A stretch of 64,000 bases of DNA from an uncultured Pseudoalteromonas sp. (GCA_947493455.1 CANLRB010000019.1:29324-93323); one strand, 5' to 3'; shown: positions 54,356 to 63,923, counted from the first letter of the stretch. The notes: generated by a model not told the origin, from the letters alone. Numbers and translations are program-made.

Positions 54356-55308
54356 CTACGTTTTGGAGCATTTGGGTTATCGTACTAACCCTAGCATGTT
54401 TAGCGCTTTGTTTTGGCCTGTTAGTTTGGAATATGAAAAACTATGTTGGTGTTGAAGAAGGCGAATCATGTGGCCATGAATTTGATGGCATTGAAGAGAT
54501 AAACAACCCATTGCCTAAGTGGTGGACAATCATGTTCTTCGCTACATTCGTATGGGCTGTTGTATACCTAATCGCTTACCCAGGTATGGGTAACTGGGAA
54601 GGTTTATTCAAGTGGACGAGTTCAAACCAAGGTATCACTACTTTGGCTGAATCAAAACAAGCGACAATTGATAATCAAGCCGCTGGCAAACGTGTTCAGC
54701 TTGACCAAGAAATTGCGAAAGCAGATGAGCGTTTCGGGCCTGTCTTCCAACAATTTGCAAAACAAGACATTATTGAACTTGCAAAAAACGAGGAAGCGCT
54801 TGAAATTGGTCAGCGTTTATTCGCCCAAAACTGTTCACAGTGTCACGGTTCGGATGCACGTGGTGGTTTAGGCTTTCCTAACTTAACTGACAAAGATTGG
54901 TTATATGGCGGTACGCCAGCTGACATCAAAAAGTCGTTAATGGATGGTCGTGTTGCGGTCGGTATGGCGGCATGGGGCGCAGCGCTCGGTGAAGAAGGCG
55001 TAGATCATGTGGCAGCATACGTTCTGAGTCTATCGGGTCGTACTGTAAACCAAAAAGACGCTGAATCAGGTAAAGCTAAGTTTGCTATGTGTGCAGCGTG
55101 TCACGGTGTTGACGGTAAAGGTAACACAGCGATGGGTGCACCTAACTTAACTGATAATATTTGGTTATACGGTGGTTCACAACGTGCTGTTAAAGAGTCA
55201 ATTACTAATGGCCGTGCCGGCGTTATGCCAGCTTGGAAAGATATTCTAGGTGAAGATAAAGTACATATATTGACAGCCTATGTTTATAGTTTATCGCAAG
55301 ATAAATAA
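54352..55308 (+). CDS. ccoP: cbb3-type cytochrome c oxidase subunit III (diheme)
   Basis: A 318-residue protein with two membrane helices (about 4-28 and 57-77) and two periplasmic cytochrome c domains. The heme motifs are Cys161-Cys164-His165 (CSQCH) and Cys247-Cys250-His251 (CAACH). It receives electrons from soluble cytochrome c or the bc1 complex. Last of ccoNOQP, with a strong terminator after it. Confidence 0.98.
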   Translation: MTTFWSIWVIVLTLACLALCFGLLVWNMKNYVGVEEGESCGHEFDGIEEINNPLPKWWTIMFFATFVWAVVYLIAYPGMGNWEGLFKWTSSNQGITTLAESKQATIDNQAAGKRVQLDQEIAKADERFGPVFQQFAKQDIIELAKNEEALEIGQRLFAQNCSQCHGSDARGGLGFPNLTDKDWLYGGTPADIKKSLMDGRVAVGMAAWGAALGEEGVDHVAAYVLSLSGRTVNQKDAESGKAKFAMCAACHGVDGKGNTAMGAPNLTDNIWLYGGSQRAVKESITNGRAGVMPAWKDILGEDKVHILTAYVYSLSQDK

Positions 55309-55320
55309 TCCAGATCAAAT

Positions 55321-55348
55321 AAGCCCCCTTTTGGGGGCTTTTTTTTTG
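55321..55348 (+). terminator. terminator after ccoNOQP
   Basis: An 8-bp stem AAGCCCCC/GGGGGCTT (55321-55328 with 55333-55340) has a 4-nt loop and a long T tract. Confidence 0.93.
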
Positions 55349-55405
55349 CCCTTCATCGCTGTTTTCACGTAAAATACCCCTACATTTAAGTTGATAAACG
55401 AAGTT

Positions 55406-55897
55406 ATGAAAAACACACCTTGGTATAAACAATTTTGGCCCTGGTTTATTATTTTGATTCCAGCGAGCGCCGTTATCGCCTGTATTACCCTGCTTATATA
55501 TATGTCTGACAAAGGACCTTCAATGGTCGTAGATGATTATTACAAAAAAGGAAAAGCGGTTAATTTAGAGCTTTCTAAATTTGAAAAAGCGAAAGATCTT
55601 TATCTACACGCCGACCTTTTCATCAATGATGGTGTTGTAACCGTTGAGTTTACCAAAGGCGATCACCGTAACGCGCCAGCATTAAAGCTATCTTTTTATC
55701 ATACAACATTAAAAGAAAAGGACTTTGATTTGGTACTTTCGCCCAATGCAAAAGGCCAATTTTCAGGCGTTACCGAAAAGCTACTTGACGAACGTTACAC
55801 TGTATTTATCGAACCTATCGATAGTTCATGGAAATTAAAAGAAACAATTAAACTGCCCTATTCAGGTGCTTTTAAAATTAATCCGGAATATAAATAA
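55406..55897 (+). CDS. ccoH: FixH/CcoH-family cbb3 oxidase assembly protein
   Basis: A 163-residue protein with one N-terminal helix (about 9-31, WPWFIILIPASAVIACITLLIYM) and a periplasmic FixH domain; DKGPSMVVDDYYKKGKAVN is typical of the family. CcoH/FixH stabilises the assembling oxidase. ATG 55406 is chosen over a TTG at 55391. It starts a second unit, ccoH-ccoI-ccoS-SafE-like, with almost no gaps. Confidence 0.87.
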   Translation: MKNTPWYKQFWPWFIILIPASAVIACITLLIYMSDKGPSMVVDDYYKKGKAVNLELSKFEKAKDLYLHADLFINDGVVTVEFTKGDHRNAPALKLSFYHTTLKEKDFDLVLSPNAKGQFSGVTEKLLDERYTVFIEPIDSSWKLKETIKLPYSGAFKINPEYK

Positions 55898-55900
55898 ACT

Positions 55901-58273
55901 ATGACAAAACCTTGTTTTCATTGTTTAGAGCCAATCCCTGAAGGCTTTAATGTAACGATTGACTTTGATAATGCAAAACAATCACTTTGTTGTCTTGGTT
56001 GCCACGCTGTCGCAGAAGCGATTATCGATCAAGGCATGTCTGACTATTATAAGTTCCGAACAGAATCAGCAGGTAAAGTACAAGAACTCGTTCCTGAACA
56101 ACTTGTCATGTTTAAAAGCTATGACGATGCTGATATCCAATCGGAGTTTATGGACGACCAAGGCGATATCGCCGAGTTACTGCTTAGTATTGAAGGAATT
56201 TCATGTGCTGCATGTGCGTGGTTAATTGAAAAGCAGTTATTAAAGCTCAAAGGTATCGTGCGCGTTGACGTGAATACCTCGACATATCGAGCCATGATTA
56301 AGTGGCAAAAAGATGTTGTAAAGCTCAGCGAAATCATCGAGTCACTCGCTCGAATCGGCTATCGAGCCTACCCCTTTCAAATTGACGAAGAAGAAAATCA
56401 AAAAAAGCAGACAGCTAAATCATATGTCAGACGCTTAGGCGTTGCAGGTTTGATGACCATGCAAGTCATGATGTTCGCCTTCGCGATGTATTTCGGCATG
56501 TTCTCGGGCATGGATGAAGATTTCGAACAATATTTTAGATGGATTAGTTTTGTCTTAGCCACGCCAGTGATTCTCTATTCTGCACTGCCCTTTTTGGTGT
56601 CAGCGATTCGTGGTCTAAAAGCAAAACAACTTAATATGGATCTGCCCGTTTCGCTTGCGATTTTTGGTGCCTATGGCGCTAGCAGTTGGGCGACAATATT
56701 TAATACCGGGGAAGTTTATTTTGAATCGATTTGTATGTTTACATTTTTGCTGTTATTGGGTAAATACTTAGAGTTTCGTGCACGCCTTAAGGCATCTGAA
56801 AGCACCGCTAACTTACAAAAGTTACTGCCTCTCACCGCTCGTTTGATAGACGGTGCAAATGAAACAATCATTGCCGCTAAAAAATTAGTATTAGGTGACG
56901 TTATTCGTGTTAAACCCGGTGAAACGATACCTGCAGATGGATTAATTGAATCCGGCAGCACGAGTGTCGATGAAGCAATGATGACAGGCGAACACGAAGC
57001 AGTATTCAAGCAGGTCAATGATAATGTGTTTGCAGGCACCATTAATCACGACGGTGTCATTTCGGTCAAAATTAATAAAACGGGTCGTAACACACTGCTC
57101 AATCAAATTATTCATTTGCAAAACGAAGCGCTTTCAAAGCGCCCGCGCATTGCAGAGATCACCGACAAAGTGGCGCAGTGGTTTGTCGCAACATTACTCA
57201 TTTTTGCCTCAATTACCGCGATTGGTTGGTATCAAATAGACCCTGAACACGCATTCTGGATTACCATTGCAGTATTGGTCGCAACTTGCCCGTGCGCATT
57301 AAGTTTAGCGATCCCGACGGCACTCACCTGTGCCGTTGCCAATTTAACGCAAAAAGGCGTGTTAATTAAACAAGCTCATGTGCTCGAAACATTGCCCAAA
57401 GTAACCGACATCGCATTTGATAAAACCGGTACACTCACCGAAGGACAAGTGACTATCATCGATTGGCAGCGGCTAAATAGTGATTTTGATGATAAAACTA
57501 TTTTACTTATCGCAAAATCGCTTGAAACCTATTCAGAGCATCCTATTGCTAAAGCGTTTACTTCGCTATCATCTACAACAACGCCATTAGATGATGTTCA
57601 AGTTATCACAGGTATTGGTATCAAAGCCATTTATGGTGACAAACGAGTTGCAATCGGAAAACCAAATTGGAATACGAATACATGTGGGCAATTTTCTATA
57701 TATCTCTATATTAATGACACGGCAGTCGCCGGATTTAATTTAGATGATAAACATCGAGCGCATATCGACGAACTTGTATTAGCAGCAAATAATTCAAGTA
57801 TTGATACTCACTTATTAACAGGCGACCCATCACAATCAGGGATTAAACTTGCCTCTAACTATTTAATTGGTAAAGTTAAAATTGGCTGTTCACCGGCCGA
57901 CAAGCAAAGTTATGTAGAGCGTTTAAGCAATGATAACCGAATTGTCGCCATGGTGGGCGATGGCGTTAATGATAGTCCTGTTTTTAACAGTGCACATGTT
58001 TCACTCGCGATGGAGACTGGCGCTGATATTTCGAAGAATACTGCTGATGTCGTACTATTAAACAGCGACTTAAAAGGTATCATTCACCTATTTACGATTG
58101 CGACGTTAACAAAAAATATCATTCGTCAAAATTTAACCTTGTCGTTACTTTACAACGGTTCTATTTTACCATTGGCTGCAATGGGCCTTGTCGCACCGTG
58201 GATGGCGGTGATCGGTATGTCAGCAAGCTCGCTGATAGTTATTGCAAATTCTTTAAGGTTGCTACGAGCATGA
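55901..58273 (+). CDS. ccoI: copper-transporting P1B-type ATPase CcoI/FixI
   Basis: A 790-residue ATPase of the CopA2/FixI type that exports copper for assembly of the CcoN heme-copper centre. The N terminus has a cysteine-rich segment (Cys5, Cys8, Cys30, Cys31, Cys34) and a metal-binding domain with CAAC at 102-105. Eight membrane helices are expected. The transport motif CPC is at 463-465, the phosphorylated Asp507 lies in DKTGT, SEHPIAKA follows near 543, and GDGVNDSP is near 686. It ends in an ATGA overlap with ccoS. Confidence 0.97.
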   Translation: MTKPCFHCLEPIPEGFNVTIDFDNAKQSLCCLGCHAVAEAIIDQGMSDYYKFRTESAGKVQELVPEQLVMFKSYDDADIQSEFMDDQGDIAELLLSIEGISCAACAWLIEKQLLKLKGIVRVDVNTSTYRAMIKWQKDVVKLSEIIESLARIGYRAYPFQIDEEENQKKQTAKSYVRRLGVAGLMTMQVMMFAFAMYFGMFSGMDEDFEQYFRWISFVLATPVILYSALPFLVSAIRGLKAKQLNMDLPVSLAIFGAYGASSWATIFNTGEVYFESICMFTFLLLLGKYLEFRARLKASESTANLQKLLPLTARLIDGANETIIAAKKLVLGDVIRVKPGETIPADGLIESGSTSVDEAMMTGEHEAVFKQVNDNVFAGTINHDGVISVKINKTGRNTLLNQIIHLQNEALSKRPRIAEITDKVAQWFVATLLIFASITAIGWYQIDPEHAFWITIAVLVATCPCALSLAIPTALTCAVANLTQKGVLIKQAHVLETLPKVTDIAFDKTGTLTEGQVTIIDWQRLNSDFDDKTILLIAKSLETYSEHPIAKAFTSLSSTTTPLDDVQVITGIGIKAIYGDKRVAIGKPNWNTNTCGQFSIYLYINDTAVAGFNLDDKHRAHIDELVLAANNSSIDTHLLTGDPSQSGIKLASNYLIGKVKIGCSPADKQSYVERLSNDNRIVAMVGDGVNDSPVFNSAHVSLAMETGADISKNTADVVLLNSDLKGIIHLFTIATLTKNIIRQNLTLSLLYNGSILPLAAMGLVAPWMAVIGMSASSLIVIANSLRLLRA

Positions 58274-58440
58274 GTATAATTTACATATTAATCCCAATTG
58301 CAGTGTTACTCGTTATTATTGCTATATGGGTATTCTTTTGGGCAGTAAAGAGCGAACAATTTAATAATTTGGATAAGCAGGCCCATAGTATTTTGTTCGA
58401 AGACGATAAAGAGCAACACGACAAAAGCAATGACCATTAG
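58270..58440 (+). CDS. ccoS: cbb3-type oxidase assembly protein CcoS
   Basis: A 56-residue protein with a single helix (about 3-26) and the family pattern F-W-A-x-K-S-E-Q-F-x-x-L-D followed by ILFEDD. CcoS is needed for insertion of cofactors into the oxidase. ATG 58270 overlaps the ccoI stop. The longer frame from 58198 lies inside ccoI. Confidence 0.93.
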   Translation: MSIIYILIPIAVLLVIIAIWVFFWAVKSEQFNNLDKQAHSILFEDDKEQHDKSNDH

Positions 58441-59092
58441 CCTGTTTTTTAGCGCATTTGTAATGGGCTTGTTAGGCAGTGGACACTGCCTCGCTATGTG
58501 TGGCGGTGTCGCATCGTCATTGAGCATCGCCGTAAAGGATAAATCGCGTATTCCCCTGTTTACCTTACTGTATAATGTTGGGCGCATAACAAGTTATATG
58601 GTCGCCGGGTTTATCGTTGCGTTACTTGGCGCCGAGTTTGCTTCGCGCTCAAATGTATTTTCATCTGCTATGGCAATCGTGAGTGCTATTTTCATGATCC
58701 TCGTTGGTATCTATGTAATGCGTCTTGCGGCAACGCTCAACTGGATAGAAAGAGCGGGCAAGGCATTGATTTGGCGTCACCTAGTTAAATTAAATAAATA
58801 TGTTATGCCGATAGATAAACCTAATAAAGCATTTTTTTATGGCGTTTTATGGGGCTGGCTGCCCTGTGGTTTAGTTTATTCTGCGCTGATGTGGACCGTT
58901 TCGCTACCAAATGCCTATTCCGGCGCACTCTTTATGTTGGCTTTCGCGCTCGGTACTGCGCCTGCAATGGTGTCGCTCGGCGTTGCCCATCAAACTATAA
59001 ATAAGATACTGAATAATTTAGTGATTAGGCTTATTTTAGGTAATATCTTACTGTTCTATGGTTTATACCTTTTGCTAATTGCGTTATTATAA
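58430..59092 (+). CDS. SafE/UreH-like membrane protein of the cco cluster
   Basis: A 220-residue protein with about six membrane helices. The start ISLFFSAFVMGLLGSGHCLAMCGGV carries the GHCxxMCGG motif typical of this group, usually annotated as a TauE/SafE sulfite-exporter family member or as DsbD-like. Genes of this type sit at the end of fixGHIS/cco clusters and may handle copper or redox equivalents during oxidase assembly; the function is not established. Overlaps ccoS by 11 bp. Confidence 0.82.
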   Translation: MTISLFFSAFVMGLLGSGHCLAMCGGVASSLSIAVKDKSRIPLFTLLYNVGRITSYMVAGFIVALLGAEFASRSNVFSSAMAIVSAIFMILVGIYVMRLAATLNWIERAGKALIWRHLVKLNKYVMPIDKPNKAFFYGVLWGWLPCGLVYSALMWTVSLPNAYSGALFMLAFALGTAPAMVSLGVAHQTINKILNNLVIRLILGNILLFYGLYLLLIALL

Positions 59093-59138
59093 AAATAACG
59101 CTACTCTCGCCCAACGTTGTTAAGGTAACGGACAAACA

Positions 59139-59873
59139 ATGGATTTAAAAGCAAAGATCAATCAAAAGCCCGGCTGTCAAATTAGCTGTAACAATTGCAG
59201 TATTAGTCAATTATGTATCCCGGTTTCGCTCAATCAAGATGAAATGGGAAAGCTCGACGATATCATAGAACGTAAAAAGCCGCTGCATAAAGGCGACTTT
59301 TTGTTTGAGGCGGAACAGCCACTACGCGCCATTTATGCGGTGCGCTCTGGTTCATTTAAATCTTATACCTTAGCCGAAAACGGTGAAGAGCAAATCACTG
59401 GGTTTCATTTGGCAGGTGATATAGTAGGTTTTGACGGCATTAGTACAATGAGCCATCGCAGCTTTGCACAGGCAATGGAAACGGCAATGGTATGCGAAAT
59501 TCCATTTACCACCCTTGATGAGTTAGCTGGAAAATTGCCTAAGTTACGCCAACAAATATTAAGAATGATGAGTAACGAAATCAACTATGATCAAGAAATG
59601 TTACTTTTATTGAACAAAAAAACTGCTGAAGAACGCCTTGCCGCATTTCTCAACAATTTGTCTGCGCGCTTCGGTGAACGGGGCTTTAGCCGTAAAGAAT
59701 TTAGGCTAACGATGACTCGCGGAGAAATTGGTAATTACTTAGGACTGACAGTTGAAACCATCAGTCGGTTATTAAGTCGCTTTCAAAAAGCACAAGTTAT
59801 TAAAGTGGAAGGCAAATTCATCACCGTACTTGATGGCGCCGAACTAGAAAACTTGGCCTCTGCTAAGCCTTGA
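59139..59873 (+). CDS. fnr: fumarate/nitrate reduction regulator FNR (EtrA)
   Basis: A 244-residue Crp-family regulator that senses oxygen with a [4Fe-4S] cluster. The cluster cysteines align with E. coli Cys20, 23, 29 and 122 as Cys17, Cys20, Cys26 and Cys119. The sensory domain has [15 protein letters not shown]; the C-terminal helix-turn-helix has the specificity block [15 protein letters not shown], which recognises TTGAT-N4-ATCAA. It lies 46 bp after the cco assembly genes and probably controls ccoN and the neighbouring uspE. Confidence 0.97.
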   Translation: MDLKAKINQKPGCQISCNNCSISQLCIPVSLNQDEMGKLDDIIERKKPLHKGDFLFEAEQPLRAIYAVRSGSFKSYTLAENGEEQITGFHLAGDIVGFDGISTMSHRSFAQAMETAMVCEIPFTTLDELAGKLPKLRQQILRMMSNEINYDQEMLLLLNKKTAEERLAAFLNNLSARFGERGFSRKEFRLTMTRGEIGNYLGLTVETISRLLSRFQKAQVIKVEGKFITVLDGAELENLASAKP

Positions 59874-59883
59874 TCTAAAACAA
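59870..59883. promoter_or_regulatory. FNR-box candidate upstream of uspE
   Basis: TTGATCTAAAACAA matches TTGAT-N4-ATCAA at 9 of 10 positions. Its first half overlaps the fnr stop codon. A CATTAT hexamer at 59905-59910 is spaced as a -10 for a class II activator site, with a transcription start near 59918. Confidence 0.5.
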
Positions 59884-59954
59884 AATTTAATTCATAAAGC
59901 CTTTCATTATTAGTAAATTTAGTTACACTGAATTTATACACTTGGGAGGTCTTT

Positions 59955-60884
59955 ATGAACACTATAACAAAAATTCTTGCGGTCATTGACCCAAGCCAAG
60001 AAAAACAAATCGCCCTTAATCGCTCGTTTGAATTAGCCAGTAAATCAGGCGCTGCGATAACCGCATTTTTATCTATCTATGATTTTTCCTATGAAATGAC
60101 GACCATGCTCTCAGTCGATGAGCGCGATGCAATGCGCGATGCCGTTATTGCTGACAGAACTGCATGGATTAAGTCGCTCGTATCAGAACAAAATTGTGAT
60201 GTGGAAGTCGATTATGAAGTTGTCTGGCACAATCGTCCTTTTGAAGCTGTTATTAATACAGTACTTGAAAAACAGTACGATATTGTTGTTAAAGGCACAC
60301 ACCAGCACGACACATTGAAATCAGTAATTTTCACGCCAACCGATTGGCATTTGGTGCGTAAATGCCCGGTGCCCCTGTTGCTCGTTAAAGAACATGATTG
60401 GCCAGCGCACGGTAATATTGTTGCCGCAGTCAACGCCTCAACTGAAGAAGAGCAACATCAAGGCTTAAACCACACCATAATGAAAGACGCAAAGTTTTTT
60501 GCGGATCTCATAAACGGAAATTTGAATATCGTTAATGCCTATCCGGGTACCCCGGTTAATATCGCAATTGAGATACCGGAATTTGACGCAACCCAATATG
60601 CAGAATCGGTAAAAGCACATCATACAGACAGTACACAAGCACTCGCTCAAAAATACAATACTGAGATTAACCACTGCCATGTGCGTGAAGGTCTGCCTGA
60701 AGACGTAATCCCACTCGTTGCAGATGAACTTGACGCCGAATTGGTAGTTATGGGGACAGTCGGCCGCACAGGCATTAGCGCAGCGTTGATTGGTAATACC
60801 GCTGAGCACGTCATTGACAGTTTAAACTGCGACGTTCTCGCACTTAAACCACAAGGTTACAAGAGCCCTCTCGATAAATCGTAA
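59955..60884 (+). CDS. uspE: universal stress protein UspE
   Basis: A 309-residue tandem Usp protein. The two domains cover about 1-150 and 155-305. The second keeps the ATP-loop pattern G-x2-G-x9-G-N (GTVGRTGISAALIGN), while the first has a degenerate loop (GTHQHDTLKSVIF), as in other UspE proteins. A GGGAGG ribosome site lies before the ATG. fnr-uspE-ttcA is a conserved order in gammaproteobacteria, and UspE is linked to stress survival and aggregation. Confidence 0.93.
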   Translation: MNTITKILAVIDPSQEKQIALNRSFELASKSGAAITAFLSIYDFSYEMTTMLSVDERDAMRDAVIADRTAWIKSLVSEQNCDVEVDYEVVWHNRPFEAVINTVLEKQYDIVVKGTHQHDTLKSVIFTPTDWHLVRKCPVPLLLVKEHDWPAHGNIVAAVNASTEEEQHQGLNHTIMKDAKFFADLINGNLNIVNAYPGTPVNIAIEIPEFDATQYAESVKAHHTDSTQALAQKYNTEINHCHVREGLPEDVIPLVADELDAELVVMGTVGRTGISAALIGNTAEHVIDSLNCDVLALKPQGYKSPLDKS

Positions 60885-60891
60885 TTTATCT

Positions 60892-60920
60892 TTGAGACTT
60901 GTAAAAATTGCCCCTATAAT
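60892..60920 (+). promoter_or_regulatory. strong sigma-70 promoter of ttcA
   Basis: TTGAGA (60892-60897), a 17-bp spacer and a perfect TATAAT (60915-60920). Transcription should begin near 60927. Confidence 0.78.
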
Positions 60921-60960
60921 ACGCCCCTTTATGTTTATCGTTAAAATAGGGGCGTTTTTT
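60921..60960 (+). terminator. uspE terminator overlapping the ttcA promoter start site
   Basis: ACGCCCCT (60921-60928) pairs with AGGGGCGT (60948-60955) and is followed by T's up to 60960, two bases before the ttcA ATG. The ttcA transcript would start inside the first arm and so lack most of the stem. Confidence 0.7.
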
Positions 60961-60961
60961 A

Positions 60962-61873
60962 ATGTCACACGCTGTTGCCGCAAAAGCAAAATACAACCTC
61001 AATAAACTGCAAAAACGCTTGCGTCGTTTAACAGGTCAAGCGATCGCTGATTTCAATATGATAGAAGAAGGTGATCGCATCATGGTATGTTTATCAGGTG
61101 GTAAAGACAGTTATACCCTATTGGATATATTGCAAAATCTGCAGCGCGCAGCACCGGTAAACTTCGAAGTATTCGCAATCAATCTCGATCAAAAACAACC
61201 GGGCTTTCCCGAACACATATTACCCGAGTACCTAGACCAACTCGGTATCGAATATAAAATCGTCGAAGAAGATACCTACAGTATCGTGAAAGATAAAATA
61301 CCTGAAGGAAAGACCACATGTTCATTGTGTTCACGACTTCGCAGAGGCATTTTATACCGTACTGCAAAAGAAATGGGGGCAACGAAAATTGCATTAGGCC
61401 ACCATCGCGACGATATGATTGAAACGCTCTTTCTTAATATGTTTTATGGCGGAAAACTAAAAGGCATGCCAGCAAAGTTACTCAGCGATGACGGTCAACA
61501 CATGGTTATTCGCCCACTTGCATACTGCAAAGAGAAAGACATAGAAAAATACGCCCAAGCAAAAGAGTTTCCAATAATACCGTGTAATTTATGCGGGTCT
61601 CAGGAAAACTTACAGCGCAAACATATAAAAGCGATGCTTCAAGGTTGGGATAAATCACACCCTGGCCGTGTTGAAACAATATTTACATCAATGCAGAACG
61701 CGGTGCCCTCTCATTTAGCTGATCCGTCAATTTTTGACTTTAAACAATTAGCGATTGGTGATCAACTCGATGGCGAAGGTGATATCGCACTCGACAAACC
61801 CGATGTACCATCAGTTCCCGTTGGTTTCGAACAAGAAGAATCAACAAATGGTGTTAATATCGTAGAACTATAA
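60962..61873 (+). CDS. ttcA: tRNA 2-thiocytidine biosynthesis protein TtcA
   Basis: A 303-residue ATP-dependent enzyme that makes 2-thiocytidine at position 32 of some tRNAs. The PP-loop [10 protein letters not shown] is near 45-54. The iron-sulfur cysteines are in [10 protein letters not shown] and [12 protein letters not shown]. The start codon directly follows the T tract of the uspE terminator, and the AGGGGCG of its 3' arm can act as the Shine-Dalgarno. Located after fnr-uspE, as in Shewanella-like genomes. Confidence 0.97.
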   Translation: MSHAVAAKAKYNLNKLQKRLRRLTGQAIADFNMIEEGDRIMVCLSGGKDSYTLLDILQNLQRAAPVNFEVFAINLDQKQPGFPEHILPEYLDQLGIEYKIVEEDTYSIVKDKIPEGKTTCSLCSRLRRGILYRTAKEMGATKIALGHHRDDMIETLFLNMFYGGKLKGMPAKLLSDDGQHMVIRPLAYCKEKDIEKYAQAKEFPIIPCNLCGSQENLQRKHIKAMLQGWDKSHPGRVETIFTSMQNAVPSHLADPSIFDFKQLAIGDQLDGEGDIALDKPDVPSVPVGFEQEESTNGVNIVEL

Positions 61874-61901
61874 TATTAGGCACTTTAAATGTAACAATAA
61901 T

Positions 61902-61932
61902 AACGCCCACAACTATCGTGGGCGTTTTTTAT
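61902..61932. terminator. terminator between ttcA and the convergent DUF2987-like gene
   Basis: A 9-bp stem AACGCCCAC/GTGGGCGTT (61902-61910 with 61918-61926) has a 7-nt loop and T's after it. Confidence 0.88.
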
Positions 61933-62582
61933 TTTTCAATAAACGGAATGACTTTATCTATTTTTTGATTAAAGCGAATTGGTGTTTGGTCTTGATGCCA
62001 CGATTCTTGAGGGAAAATGGTGCATTTATTCTGTTTACATTGAATATGTTGATTTGAGCCACTGACGCCCGCATCTGATGAAAAAGTAACATTAATACCG
62101 TTCACATCCGGCATCATAAAAGCAAAGAGTGTACGCATAAAAAAGCCAGATAAACCACCAATTAAGTCATCAAATTCAGAATATGCAACATAAGCCTGAT
62201 GACGCGTCAATGAATTTGAGTAAGACGCTGATGATTCTATCTGTAATTTAAGTTGGCAGCTTTTTTCATTATCTTTTTGCTGCGCTACAATAACAGCTTT
62301 ATCTTTATCTAAGGTTTCATCGAACGGTAATAATAGCTTTGCGTCTTTCGTGAAATTAAGCGGTAATTCTTTACTTTGAGTGTAGATTTTACCCGACGTC
62401 AATTCACAGGTTTTACCTTCCATATCAACTAGATAAAAACCAATATCAGCGACACTATACTGGCCTTTATTAATTACTTTTAACCGATCATAAAACCCGT
62501 CGTATGCAACCACAAACTCTTTTGCATGTACCTGTGTAACCGAAAACAATAATGCAAGCGCTATAATCTGTATCTTATTCAC
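61929..62582 (-). CDS. DUF2987-like exported protein
   Basis: A 217-residue protein with a clear signal peptide (MNKIQIIALALLFSVTQVHA). The mature part has beta-rich segments (EFVVAYDGFYDRLKVINKG, LPLNFTKDAKLLLPFDE) and four cysteines (near 59, 109, 182 and 187). It resembles the DUF2987 family of marine gammaproteobacteria, whose function is unknown. Its start overlaps the end of the Bax-like gene by 8 bp, so they form an operon. Confidence 0.72.
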   Translation of the reverse strand: MNKIQIIALALLFSVTQVHAKEFVVAYDGFYDRLKVINKGQYSVADIGFYLVDMEGKTCELTSGKIYTQSKELPLNFTKDAKLLLPFDETLDKDKAVIVAQQKDNEKSCQLKLQIESSASYSNSLTRHQAYVAYSEFDDLIGGLSGFFMRTLFAFMMPDVNGINVTFSSDAGVSGSNQHIQCKQNKCTIFPQESWHQDQTPIRFNQKIDKVIPFIEK

Positions 62583-63381
62583 TTATATACCTTTGATTTG
62601 AAATAATCATTTCACTAATTTCGTCCACATAGGCTTGACCGCGCTCAGAATAGCGAGTCAGCCCAGTAGCGAGATGTGTTGCTAGTGTAACAGAATCCAT
62701 CTCTCTATGTTCTTGTCTTATATCACGTAAATCTTGATATGCAGGGTGCGTATTTACGTTTAAAAAATATGAGGCGACCCCCTGTTCAATCGATTTAAAT
62801 GCAGCCACTTCATGTTGACCATTAATGTTTCGGCTCTTCGGGACTAAACCACAACCTTTTTTGTAACACCATTGACCAAAAAAATTGAGGCCGATGCGTG
62901 TAAAACGCGACGTCCCCCACCCAGATTCATTTGCTGCTTGGCTTAATACTAAATGAATTGGTAATCTGTCAATTCGATTTAATGCAACTAATAAATTTGC
63001 TTCACTAATTTCGGTTGGCAGTTTATAACGGGTTAAAATAGTCTTCACATCATCAATCTGCTGTAATTCGAGCTGAATATCGAGTTCGATATCAGTAAGT
63101 GCATTGTCTATTTGCGCTCGTTCGTTTGTAATTCGTTGATTTTCGGCTTTAACTACAGGAAGTAGTAAGTTAAAAAATGCGGTTTTCTTCGTTTTGACAT
63201 CATGCATTTGCGCAAAATCAGGGAGAATTACATTATGAAGCGGTTCTTCAATGTATGGCTCGACAGGGGGTGTTAATTCAGAGCCTGTTGACATCTTTTT
63301 CGGCGCATGCCAAATAAATGGATATAACAAACAAAAAGTAATAAAACTAATCGCAACGACGCGAAAAGTGATTTTCAACAT
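62575..63381 (-). CDS. bax: Bax-type N-acetylglucosaminidase-domain protein
   Basis: A 268-residue protein with an N-terminal membrane anchor (about 6-25) and a C-terminal glucosaminidase fold (about 140-262). The catalytic glutamate is Glu152 in SQAANESGWGTSRF; NFFGQWCY and FKSIEQGVASYFLNVNTHPAY are typical of Bax proteins. It probably cleaves peptidoglycan glycan strands in the periplasm. Co-transcribed with the DUF2987-like gene. Confidence 0.87.
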   Translation of the reverse strand: MLKITFRVVAISFITFCLLYPFIWHAPKKMSTGSELTPPVEPYIEEPLHNVILPDFAQMHDVKTKKTAFFNLLLPVVKAENQRITNERAQIDNALTDIELDIQLELQQIDDVKTILTRYKLPTEISEANLLVALNRIDRLPIHLVLSQAANESGWGTSRFTRIGLNFFGQWCYKKGCGLVPKSRNINGQHEVAAFKSIEQGVASYFLNVNTHPAYQDLRDIRQEHREMDSVTLATHLATGLTRYSERGQAYVDEISEMIISNQRYISE

Positions 63382-63476
63382 ATTTTATTTAACCTTGTAG
63401 CGTACAACACGCCACCATCAATGTGGCGAAAAATTCGCGACATTATACCGACTCTAGACGCGCGTTAAAAGGCAAA

Positions 63477-63866
63477 TTACACCACTTCGTCCCAGTAAAC
63501 TGAGCTGTTAAACTTGTTTTTTAATAGCATGTTAAAGTCATCAAACGTAGTCACTCGTTGTGCTTTACCGGTTAAAATTTCACTTATAAAATAGTAACAA
63601 TTGTGTTTTAGTACATGATAATTTCGATAGCTATACAATTGCCTAATCGCTCTATCAGCTGCATCAGTGTCACACAACGCCGTTGCATTTTTATCACAAG
63701 CAATAAATAAACGCTCGCCACTTCGTCCATCTAAAAATCGCGCACGTGAGATTGCTCTCACTAGTCCGTTACCGTGTAATTCAATGATATTATTATCGTC
63801 GATGGCAATGCCAACATGTACAAAAGCGCCGTATACACCGCAACATATAATTGCCCCAGGCACCAT
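63477..63866 (-). CDS. permuted NlpC/P60 (LRAT-like) domain protein, possibly 5'-truncated
   Basis: A 129-residue protein with the circularly permuted papain-like pattern of LRAT/H-rev107 proteins: His17 (AFVHVGIAI), a second histidine at His31 (IELHGNG), then the nucleophile Cys90 in LKHNCYYF. Members act as thiol acyltransferases or amidases on lipids or cell wall; the substrate is unknown. ATG 63866 has AAGG 5 nt before it. The same frame stays open upstream for 24 codons without a start and enters the end of an IS3-type element, so an original N terminus may have been cut off. Confidence 0.65.
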   Translation of the reverse strand: MVPGAIICCGVYGAFVHVGIAIDDNNIIELHGNGLVRAISRARFLDGRSGERLFIACDKNATALCDTDAADRAIRQLYSYRNYHVLKHNCYYFISEILTGKAQRVTTFDDFNMLLKNKFNSSVYWDEVV

Positions 63867-63923
63867 TGCAACCTTTTCATTACTTGGATGACTGTCACTT
63901 GGCTCACGCCCAATATGTTTGAC

